From NCBI GenBank assembly GCA_002455605.1, contig DKLE01000264.1:748-7682 (forward strand): a stretch of DNA of 6,935 nt, given 5' to 3'. This document shows, in pieces, positions 1 to 4,753 of the stretch. The position numbers and the translations under genes are program-made. Within the stretch, counting starts at the first letter, position 1, and every line of letters begins with the position of its first letter. Source of the stretch: Firmicutes bacterium UBA6648 (GTDB taxonomy: Bacteria > Bacillota > Clostridia > Peptostreptococcales > Anaerovoracaceae). The notes under the pieces are model-generated. The model did not search any database. It worked only from the letters and a program-made list of their open reading frames with translations, and was not told the DNA's origin.

Positions 1-771
1 CGGTTTGGAAATTGGCCAAAAGCACTGAAAAGTGCTGTTTTATCCACAAAAGCCGGCAGCGGAGGACATAGCTATAAAGTTATTGAGGAGAGAGAAAAAG
101 TATGTCAGCAGTATTTAGAAGAAATCAAACAAAAAGCAGAAGAATTGAAAAGACCTCCTCATATGACAGAAATGAAAGATTATATTGAGGGATTAAAATA
201 TAAATTTGATACATGGAATCAGGTCTTGGAAGCGGCAGGTATCAATCAAGAATGGAAAAATAAATATATGCTTTTCAAAGTAAAGGACTTAACGGAAGAA
301 GAGTACTTGATGTTGGATCAAATTAAACAGAAATCCATGGAGCTAGGCCGCCCGCCTCTGCGCAAAGAGATAGACGGTGAGATCAGAGAGCATCTAAAAC
401 CAAAATGCAGAACATGGCGCAATATTTTATATCAAATTGACATGGAACCTGTAGAAAAAGAAAAAAGTTTTGGTGAAACGTATCTGGATGACCGGAAGAA
501 TAAATCCAAGCAGCACAAAGAGATGCTGAGCAACGGACTGTATAAAGTATTTAATTTAGGCAAAAAAGAAAGACGGTATTTAACCCAGTTAAGAAGGCTG
601 ATTGACAAGTTGGGGAGAGCTCCTATCCGGGAAGAAGTACCGGAAGATGTTTATAATGGCTTGATGAAAGCCTGTGGAAGCTATAGAAATGTGTTGTTTC
701 AAGTAGGCTTAGAACCTTTGGATAAAACGGATACACAGAAGATAAGACGAAAAGTGAAAAGTGAAAAATAA
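1..771 (+). CDS. HNH_repeat (homing endonuclease-associated repeat) protein, copy A, 5'-truncated
   Basis: The frame is open from base 1 to a TAA at 769-771, giving 256 residues with no start, so the gene begins outside the window. An in-frame TTG at 145 lies inside a repeat and is not the start. The protein is a chain of roughly 45-residue units resembling the homing-endonuclease-associated repeat (Pfam HNH_repeat): a helix, a 'LGRPP..EI' turn, then '(F/C).(T/S)W/YRN.L...G(L/I)'. Units sit at about residues 1-14 (tail only, with the usual AAGL degraded to SAVL), 39-81, 103-149 and 195-238. It is basic, and I see no HNH, GIY-YIG or LAGLIDADG nuclease motif. It aligns end to end with the protein at 3307-4356 at roughly half identity by eye, so the two are paralogues. 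In known proteins these repeats accompany DNA-binding or nuclease modules, so DNA binding is plausible but inferred. The gene lies just upstream of riboswitch 1, as its paralogue lies upstream of riboswitch 2. No clear terminator follows it. Confidence 0.85.
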   Translation, partial: RFGNWPKALKSAVLSTKAGSGGHSYKVIEEREKVCQQYLEEIKQKAEELKRPPHMTEMKDYIEGLKYKFDTWNQVLEAAGINQEWKNKYMLFKVKDLTEEEYLMLDQIKQKSMELGRPPLRKEIDGEIREHLKPKCRTWRNILYQIDMEPVEKEKSFGETYLDDRKNKSKQHKEMLSNGLYKVFNLGKKERRYLTQLRRLIDKLGRAPIREEVPEDVYNGLMKACGSYRNVLFQVGLEPLDKTDTQKIRRKVKSEK

Positions 772-824
772 CAAGAAAGTGAAACTAAGAATTAGATAAT
801 TGTTTGTTAAATAATTTTATAGGG

Positions 825-854
825 TTGACAAAAGTAACTGATTAATGTTACCAT
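825..854 (+). promoter_or_regulatory. Sigma-A-type promoter upstream of cobalamin riboswitch 1
   Basis: A perfect -35 box TTGACA (825-830) is followed after 18 bases by a weak -10, TACCAT (849-854, four of six consensus bases). Transcription would begin around 861, just before the riboswitch, which is where a leader promoter is expected. The -10 is imperfect, so the exact start is uncertain. Confidence 0.55.
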
Positions 855-884
855 AAAGCCATGAAGAAGAAAACTAAATAAGAC

Positions 885-1085
885 ATTTATGTTCTGCAAG
901 CTGTAAATTAAGATCATTATTTTGTGTAAGATGATAAGCAGCTATGCAGCTAAGAGGGAAGCAGGTTGAAGTCCTGCGCGGTCCCGCCGCTGTAAGCGAG
1001 GAGTTGTTCCTACATGCCACTGGATATATCTGGGAAGGCAGGAAACAATGTTGATACGTAAGCCAGAAGACCTGCATATTTGTTC
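885..1085 (+). promoter_or_regulatory. Cobalamin (B12) riboswitch 1
   Basis: The aptamer core is recognisable element by element. AGGGAA (954-959) precedes a GCAGG/CCTGC hairpin (961-965 with 973-977). Next come the conserved GGTCCCGCCGCTGTAA (980-995), the GCCACTG...GGGAAGGC element (1016-1039) flanked by a TTGTTCC/GGAAACAA-type stem, and a canonical B12 box AAGCCAGAAGACCTGC (1060-1075). The closing helix probably pairs TATGCAG (943-949) with CTGCATA (1072-1078). The 5' boundary is approximate, because a peripheral ATCAT/ATGAT hairpin (914-918 with 930-934) may belong to it. Adenosylcobalamin or a related corrinoid is the known ligand of this class, and binding normally lowers expression. 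The intrinsic terminator at 1164-1192 makes transcriptional control likely. The first gene downstream is the 92-residue orphan at 1318; readthrough would also reach the cbiR-like operon. Confidence 0.93.
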
Positions 1086-1163
1086 AAGCAACTGACGGGC
1101 AATCAGTATTGCTTATAAAGTCCTAGGGATTTTAGGATGTCCATGAATAGTACAGGAAAACGG

Positions 1164-1192
1164 ACTGTAGCAGTTATAGCTACAGTTTTTTT
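1164..1192 (+). terminator. Intrinsic terminator, expression platform of riboswitch 1
   Basis: ACTGTAGC (1164-1171) pairs perfectly with GCTACAGT (1179-1186) across a 7-base loop and runs into a T tract (1186-1192). It lies about 90 bases after the B12 box and before any coding sequence, as expected for the ligand-dependent OFF terminator. Two further hairpins sit between aptamer and terminator and could take part in switching: AAGCAACTGA paired with TCAG-TA-TTGCTT (1086-1114), and TCCTA/TAGGA (1121-1137). Confidence 0.8.
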
Positions 1193-1219
1193 GTTATATA
1201 AAAACGTCTTTTCATTCCT

Positions 1220-1265
1220 GAGGGTATAGCAGGTTTGACTATAAAGCCAACCTGTTATAACCCTC
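1220..1265 (+). other. Long imperfect palindrome (hairpin) ahead of the 92-residue orphan gene
   Basis: GAGGGT (1220-1225) pairs with ACCCTC (1260-1265), and ATAGCAGGTT (1226-1235) pairs with AACCTGTTAT (1249-1258). The result is about 16 base pairs with one G-U pair and one bulged A (1259). It ends 39 bases before the Shine-Dalgarno site of the next gene. The tail after it (ATCCTTTTAT) is not a clean U tract, so a second terminator is possible but not convincing. It could also be a protein-binding site, an mRNA-stabilising structure or a small dispersed repeat. Confidence 0.6.
1235..1261 (+). promoter_or_regulatory. Possible internal promoter embedded in the palindrome
   Basis: TTGACT (1235-1240) and TATAAC (1256-1261) each match five of six consensus bases, but the spacer is only 15 bases. 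If active, it would transcribe the 92-residue gene independently of riboswitch 1, and the inverted repeat overlapping it would be a natural operator. The short spacer keeps this tentative. Confidence 0.3.
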
Positions 1266-1317
1266 ATCCTTTTATAGATTAAAAAATAAACAATAGTTAA
1301 ATATGGGGAGGAAGCCT

Positions 1318-1596
1318 ATGAATATTAATTGGTTTAAAAATCAGGATAATGTTGTTTATGCAAATACCAAGGAATTTGTAGATAATTTTGCCAAAGAAAC
1401 AGGGATCTCCAATTTAGAGGAGAAAATAGAAGAATTTAAGAAATGTCCTACACCTGAAGGGGTGACTGTTATAGGGAGGAAGAGAACGAGTGTAAAGCTT
1501 TTTATACCGAATTTAACCTTTAAGGAAGAAATAGAAATGGGAGAAAATGTTTGGGTATATATGGGAGAAAATTATGAAAGCTATTGCTTATATTGA
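1318..1596 (+). CDS. Hypothetical 92-residue protein, first gene after cobalamin riboswitch 1
   Basis: The start is ATG 1318, because GGGGAGG (1305-1311) sits six bases upstream as a near-perfect Shine-Dalgarno. The ATG at 1303 overlaps that site and would add only five residues. The stop is TGA 1594-1596. The product is small, soluble and acidic, with no signal peptide or membrane segment. Residues about 15-43 (NTKEFVDNF...EEFKKC) look helical. A 'TPEGVTVIGRKRTSVKLFI' stretch (45-64) and a final 'ENVWVYMGENYESYCLY' (76-92) look like strands, suggesting a small alpha/beta fold. There are two cysteines (43 and 90). I do not recognise the family. Its position behind a riboswitch terminator suggests expression when cobalamin is low, unless the possible promoter at 1235-1261 is used. 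A corrinoid-related role is inferred from position only. Confidence 0.75.
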   Translation: MNINWFKNQDNVVYANTKEFVDNFAKETGISNLEEKIEEFKKCPTPEGVTVIGRKRTSVKLFIPNLTFKEEIEMGENVWVYMGENYESYCLY

Positions 1597-1662
1597 TTAA
1601 GCTTACAGTGAACAGAAGAAACAAAAAGCTCTTGATTGAGATGGCAGAAGTAAATTTTGAAA

Positions 1663-1683
1663 GCTCTTTGAAGAGCCTTTTTT
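1663..1683 (+). terminator. Short terminator-like hairpin between the orphan gene and the cbiR-like gene
   Basis: GCTCT (1663-1667), loop TTGA, AGAGC (1672-1676), then C and six T (1678-1683). The stem is only five base pairs, so termination may be partial. I see no convincing promoter between it and ATG 1707, which favours readthrough from the riboswitch 1 transcript. An upstream copy of AAGCTCTT (1626-1633) can pair with the same 3' arm. Confidence 0.55.
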
Positions 1684-1706
1684 AATTTGAAAGGACTTCT
1701 ACAAAA

Positions 1707-2690
1707 ATGATACAATTAATAAATATGCCGTTAGCAGAAGATGTTTTAAGAGAATATGAGAATAATACGGAATTAAGGAAAATGTGTAAAAAATACGGCT
1801 GTAAGGGAATTGAAGCTATTTGGGGAGGTGAACAATGCAGCTTCAATGTGGATACGACGTTAATTAGAGGCTGGCATCTGGGATTTTATTGTGATTGGCT
1901 GGATTTTTGGAAAAAAGACGGAATTGCGTTGCTGCATAAATTTAAAAGCAAGGAAGTTTGGGAATTGTTTTATGGCGGAGCAGACAGAGAGGCTTTGGTG
2001 AAACTTCTCAGTGAAGATTTGGAGAGGGCAGATCGGGCTGGGGCTGAATATGTGGTGTTCCATGTATCGGACGTATCCATAGAAGAATGCTATACTTATA
2101 AATGGCTACATACGGATGAAGAGGTAATAGACGCTTCCGCAGAGCTGATCAATTTACTTCTGGATAATAAAAATTATAAATTTAAATTTTTAATGGAAAA
2201 TCTGCATTGGGCCGGATTTAATTTTACCAGACCAGATATGACAAAACGTCTGCTCCAAAAAGTGCATTATCAAAATAAAGGTATTATGCTGGATATTGGG
2301 CATCTGATGTGCACAAATACCAATTTGAAGACGGAAAAACAGGCAGTGAAATATATCCATCAAAAGCTTGATGAACATGGTATTTTATGCAGGTATATAA
2401 AAGGGGTTCATTTGCATCAATCCCTGAGCGGAGAATATGTCAGGGAGCACACCTGTATAGTACCGGAGCTGCCGAATGACTACTTTGAAAAATTCAGCGT
2501 ATGTTACAAACATGTATTAAATATTGATAAGCATCAGCCAATCAGGGAACCGGATATGAGAACGATAATAGAGCGGATTAATCCGGATTATTTGGTACAT
2601 GAATTGGCAGCCTCTGACAGAAGGAAAAAAGAAGAAGTGTTGTCGATTCAAACAGATACCTTGAGGAGAGGAGAAACGACTTGTGTATAG
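1707..2690 (+). CDS. cbiR: AP endonuclease 2/xylose isomerase-like TIM-barrel protein, probable cobamide-remodelling phosphodiesterase CbiR
   Basis: This 327-residue soluble protein has the strand-end motifs of the AP endonuclease 2/sugar-phosphate isomerase TIM-barrel superfamily. Likely metal and active-site residues are His57 (RGWHLGF), His119 (VFHVSD), Glu164 (FLMENLHW), Asp196 and His199 (MLDIGHLM), His235 and His237 (GVHLHQS) and Glu299 (LVHELA). CbiR, described from Akkermansia muciniphila, belongs to this superfamily and hydrolyses the phosphoribosyl bond in the nucleotide loop of cobamides so that the lower ligand can be replaced. I prefer CbiR over a generic sugar isomerase or endonuclease IV because two cobalamin riboswitches and transcobalamin-like proteins surround the gene. 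The fold is read from sequence; the substrate is inferred from context. ATG 1707 is preceded by AAAGGA (1690-1695) at a rather long 11-base spacing. The 3' end overlaps the DUF2284 gene by 8 bases. Expression probably depends on riboswitch 1 readthrough. Confidence 0.75.
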   Translation: MIQLINMPLAEDVLREYENNTELRKMCKKYGCKGIEAIWGGEQCSFNVDTTLIRGWHLGFYCDWLDFWKKDGIALLHKFKSKEVWELFYGGADREALVKLLSEDLERADRAGAEYVVFHVSDVSIEECYTYKWLHTDEEVIDASAELINLLLDNKNYKFKFLMENLHWAGFNFTRPDMTKRLLQKVHYQNKGIMLDIGHLMCTNTNLKTEKQAVKYIHQKLDEHGILCRYIKGVHLHQSLSGEYVREHTCIVPELPNDYFEKFSVCYKHVLNIDKHQPIREPDMRTIIERINPDYLVHELAASDRRKKEEVLSIQTDTLRRGETTCV

Positions 2691-3273
2691 GGTAGAAAAT
2701 TTACAGGCAGAGATAGACATAGAACAATATATAGAAGAATACATCAATATAGAGGAATTTCTTGAATGTTGCAGGAAATGTGTGAACTATGAGAAAAAAT
2801 GGTCTTGTCCTCCTTTTGATTTTGACGTACTGGAATATTGGAAGAAATTTAAAAAGCTTTTTATATGGGGGGAGAAGATTTCTTTTGATTGGGAAGCAAT
2901 AGAAGGCAAGGATCAAAGCGAGGAAAGTCAGAAAATAATTAATGAGGTTTTAGGTAAAGAAAAGCAACAATTATCAGAAAAGCTTTTTGAGCTGGAAAAA
3001 TCCTATGAAGGCAGTATAAGTTTGTCAGCAGGGAGCTGCGGGTTATGCGGAAATGGTATGATGGATAGTCAAAATTGTACAAGAGTATCCGGTTGCGAAG
3101 GTACGGCAAAGGAAAATTGTGTTCATTTTGATAAGATGCGTTATAGCATCGAGGCTCTTGGGGGAAATGTGGGAAAGACCTGTACAAAATTGCTGGGGAT
3201 AGATTTGGAATGGATTGAAGAAAACAAGCTGCCGACATATTTTGTTTTAGTGTGTGGATTATTAAAACCATAA
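2683..3273 (+). CDS. DUF2284 family cysteine-rich, putative metal-binding protein
   Basis: The start is GTG 2683, eight bases inside the end of the cbiR-like gene, with a strong GAGGAGAGGAG site (2663-2673) nine bases upstream. The overlap implies translational coupling. The 196-residue product carries the family signature in two blocks. The N-terminal block is CCRKC...WSCPPF (Cys29, 30, 33 and 42). The C-terminal block is CGLCGN...C...GC...C (Cys119, 122, 132, 138 and 146), followed by the typical 'RYSIEALGGNV' helix (153-163). Further cysteines are at 167 and 191. DUF2284 proteins are annotated as predicted metal-binding proteins without a proven reaction. The cysteine spacing would suit an Fe-S cluster, zinc or another soft metal. 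A role with the neighbouring enzyme, for example electron supply or handling of corrinoid cobalt, is speculation. No signal peptide or membrane segment is visible. Confidence 0.88.
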   Translation: MYRVENLQAEIDIEQYIEEYINIEEFLECCRKCVNYEKKWSCPPFDFDVLEYWKKFKKLFIWGEKISFDWEAIEGKDQSEESQKIINEVLGKEKQQLSEKLFELEKSYEGSISLSAGSCGLCGNGMMDSQNCTRVSGCEGTAKENCVHFDKMRYSIEALGGNVGKTCTKLLGIDLEWIEENKLPTYFVLVCGLLKP

Positions 3274-3306
3274 CAAGTGACGGCCATATAGAAAGGAAGC
3301 TTGAAA

Positions 3307-4356
3307 ATGCATCAAGGGAATGTAGCAGAAAAATATTTGAAAGAATTTGATGAAATTGTGGAGGAAGGAATAAGAACAGGTAATCTGGAATACGATGAGG
3401 GCGTACAGAATGCCGCACAAATATTTCAGTTTTCAAAGGTTGAATCAGGAAAGGGTAAAATAGTATATTCCAGCTTTTCGGATGAAGATTTGTGCAAACT
3501 GTTGAAAAATAAAGCGAAACAATTGGGATATGTACCGGCACAGAAAGAAATCTATTGGCTATATAGGATTTACATAAAAAAAAGATTTGGCAATTGGCCT
3601 AAAGCATTAGTGGCTGCGGGATTGTCAAAAAAAGCAGGTAAATGCGGTGATTCCTATGAAAAAATAAAACAGGATAAGCTTTTGGAAAAAGAAAGGCTCA
3701 CTTCTGTAAAAAATAAAGCCGAAGAATTGGGCAGACCTCCTCATATGCACGAAATGAAAGAAGTAGCTGATTATTTTAAGCATAAGTTTGACACCTGGGC
3801 AGAGCTTCTTGAAGCAGCAGGCGTCAATAATCAATGGAAAGACTGGAAGCCGGTTTATAAAGTAACAACTTTATCAGAAGAAGACAAAAGGCTGCTTGAA
3901 ATGATACATAAAAAATCCATTGAATTGGGAAGACCGCCCATGAGAATGGAGATTCCGGCAGAAATCAGGACAAAGCTAAAAAGGAACTGCGGAACATGGC
4001 GAAACATACTTTATCAGATTGGACTAGAACCGGTTCAAAAAATAAAACCGTTTAATGCCACCTATTTAGACGGAAGAAGAAATAGATTAATTAAGCACAG
4101 CGAGTTATTAGAAGGAAGCGTATTCAAGCTGGTTAATCCGGATAAGAAAACCATTGCTCAGCTTGAAACCCTTAAAAAAGAAGCGGTCAGATTGAATAGA
4201 CCTTTAGTAAAATCCGAGATCCCTAAGGAAATATATAATCATTTAATCGAACAGTGCATAAGCTACAGAAATCTACTGTATCAGATTGACCTTCAGCCTT
4301 TGGATAAAACCAAAGAGAAAGAGATTGAAAAAGAATTGCGGAAAAGAAGGAAATGA
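3307..4356 (+). CDS. HNH_repeat (homing endonuclease-associated repeat) protein, copy B, full length
   Basis: ATG 3307 is chosen over the TTG at 3301 because AAAGGA (3292-3297) lies nine bases before the ATG and only three before the TTG. The 349-residue product has an acidic N-terminal stretch (1-50) and four repeats at about 61-106, 131-173, 197-241 and 285-331, ending in a highly basic tail (ELRKRRK). Repeats 1 and 2 have 'RFGNWPKAL.AAGL'-type ends; repeats 3 and 4 have '(T/S)(W/Y)RN(I/L)LYQI.L.P' ends, so the array looks like two pairs. No nuclease catalytic motif, membrane segment or signal peptide is visible. The gene follows DUF2284 by 33 bases and probably belongs to the cbiR-DUF2284 operon. 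It is paralogous to the partial gene at 1-771. Sequence-specific DNA or RNA binding, perhaps as a regulator, is a reasonable guess, but no function is established. Confidence 0.87.
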   Translation: MHQGNVAEKYLKEFDEIVEEGIRTGNLEYDEGVQNAAQIFQFSKVESGKGKIVYSSFSDEDLCKLLKNKAKQLGYVPAQKEIYWLYRIYIKKRFGNWPKALVAAGLSKKAGKCGDSYEKIKQDKLLEKERLTSVKNKAEELGRPPHMHEMKEVADYFKHKFDTWAELLEAAGVNNQWKDWKPVYKVTTLSEEDKRLLEMIHKKSIELGRPPMRMEIPAEIRTKLKRNCGTWRNILYQIGLEPVQKIKPFNATYLDGRRNRLIKHSELLEGSVFKLVNPDKKTIAQLETLKKEAVRLNRPLVKSEIPKEIYNHLIEQCISYRNLLYQIDLQPLDKTKEKEIEKELRKRRK

Positions 4357-4362
4357 TATTTC

Positions 4363-4391
4363 TTTACAATAAGATAGTTTGATGGTAGAAT
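4363..4391 (+). promoter_or_regulatory. Sigma-A-type promoter upstream of cobalamin riboswitch 2
   Basis: TTTACA (4363-4368) and TAGAAT (4386-4391) each match five of six consensus bases with the ideal 17-base spacer. Transcription would start near 4398, about 40 bases before the aptamer. The -35 box begins only seven bases after the stop codon of the HNH_repeat gene, so the surface-protein unit has its own transcript. Confidence 0.65.
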
Positions 4392-4439
4392 ATTAGATGT
4401 CAAAATTAGACTTTAAATATCAAAATTTTCATATATACA

Positions 4440-4635
4440 GCTTTTGTGTTACCTTTCAGTTTAAGTGAGAAATTGGAGGGTGTAATAGGGAATCGAGTGC
4501 AAGTCTCGGACGGTACCGCCGCTGTAAGCATTAAGCACATATTTGGACAAAGTCAGCCACTGAGAATTCGGGAAGGCTAATATGTGCGTTGGACGTAGTT
4601 CCTGAAGATGTGAGTCAGAATATCTTCATAAAAGT
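4440..4635 (+). promoter_or_regulatory. Cobalamin (B12) riboswitch 2, divergent
   Basis: The core elements appear in order: AGGGAA (4487-4492), a CGAG/CTCG hairpin (4494-4497 with 4505-4508), CGGTACCGCCGCTGTAAGC (4511-4529), a perfect GCACATAT/ATATGTGC stem (4535-4542 with 4580-4587) enclosing GCCACTG...GGGAAGGC (4556-4577), and a B12-box-like GAGTCAGAATATCTTC (4612-4627). It differs from riboswitch 1 by an A in place of C in the CGGTCCCGCC motif and by five changes across the 16-base B12 box. GAAGAT (4604-4609) can pair with ATCTTC (4622-4627), placing part of the box in a local hairpin. The boundaries are approximate. It controls the SLH-toroid and DUF4430 genes, probably by transcription termination at 4688-4725. 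Confidence 0.88.
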
Positions 4636-4643
4636 TTAAGTTG

Positions 4644-4667
4644 AAGCCCGCGTGTTATGGGTTTTTT
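4644..4667 (+). terminator. Weak hairpin with T tract after riboswitch 2
   Basis: AAGCCC (4644-4649) pairs with GGGTTT (4659-4664, one G-U pair) over a 9-base loop, and the 3' arm lies in the start of a six-T run (4662-4667). It is weaker than the next terminator and may instead be part of the switching structure. Confidence 0.4.
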
Positions 4668-4687
4668 ATAGTGTGCACAGAAATACG

Positions 4688-4725
4688 GCTGCGGCAGTTC
4701 TTTTAGACTGCCGCAGCGTTTTTTT
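4688..4725 (+). terminator. Strong intrinsic terminator, expression platform of riboswitch 2
   Basis: GCTGCGGCAGT (4688-4698) pairs perfectly over 11 bases with ACTGCCGCAGC (4707-4717) around an 8-base loop, followed by G and seven T (4719-4725). It ends 28 bases before the start codon of the SLH gene. The unit therefore cannot be transcribed without antitermination, which fits riboswitch OFF control when ligand is bound. Confidence 0.9.
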
Positions 4726-4753
4726 GTATAAAAAAATGGAATGGAGAGAGAAA

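Noticed and set aside
1..771. Homing endonuclease or mobile intron
   Set aside because: Only the associated repeats are present. No catalytic nuclease motif, intron structure or target-site duplication is visible.
861..881. Tiny leader ORF (ATG AAG AAG AAA ACT AAA TAA)
   Set aside because: It has no Shine-Dalgarno and starts at about the predicted transcription start. Six codons can occur by chance.
874..1077. Minus-strand open frame of 67 codons
   Set aside because: It lies entirely over the cobalamin riboswitch, whose conserved bases explain the sequence.
3301..3306. TTG start two codons upstream for HNH_repeat copy B
   Set aside because: The Shine-Dalgarno would be only three bases away; ATG 3307 has proper spacing.
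2939..3541. Minus-strand open frame of 200 codons
   Set aside because: It is the antisense of the DUF2284 gene and the start of the HNH_repeat gene, both of which have recognisable domains and ribosome sites. Its composition is typical of a shadow frame.
4347..4365. Hairpin AAGGAAAT/ATTTCTTT around the stop codon of copy B as a terminator
   Set aside because: The loop is three bases, the stem is nearly all A-T, and no T tract follows (ACAAT). It also overlaps the next -35 box.
4652..4753. In-frame 5' extension of the SLH gene by 34 codons
   Set aside because: It crosses the riboswitch 2 terminator and its T tract, lacks a Shine-Dalgarno, and would bury the signal peptide 34 residues inside. 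ATG 4754 with GGAGAG is clearly better.
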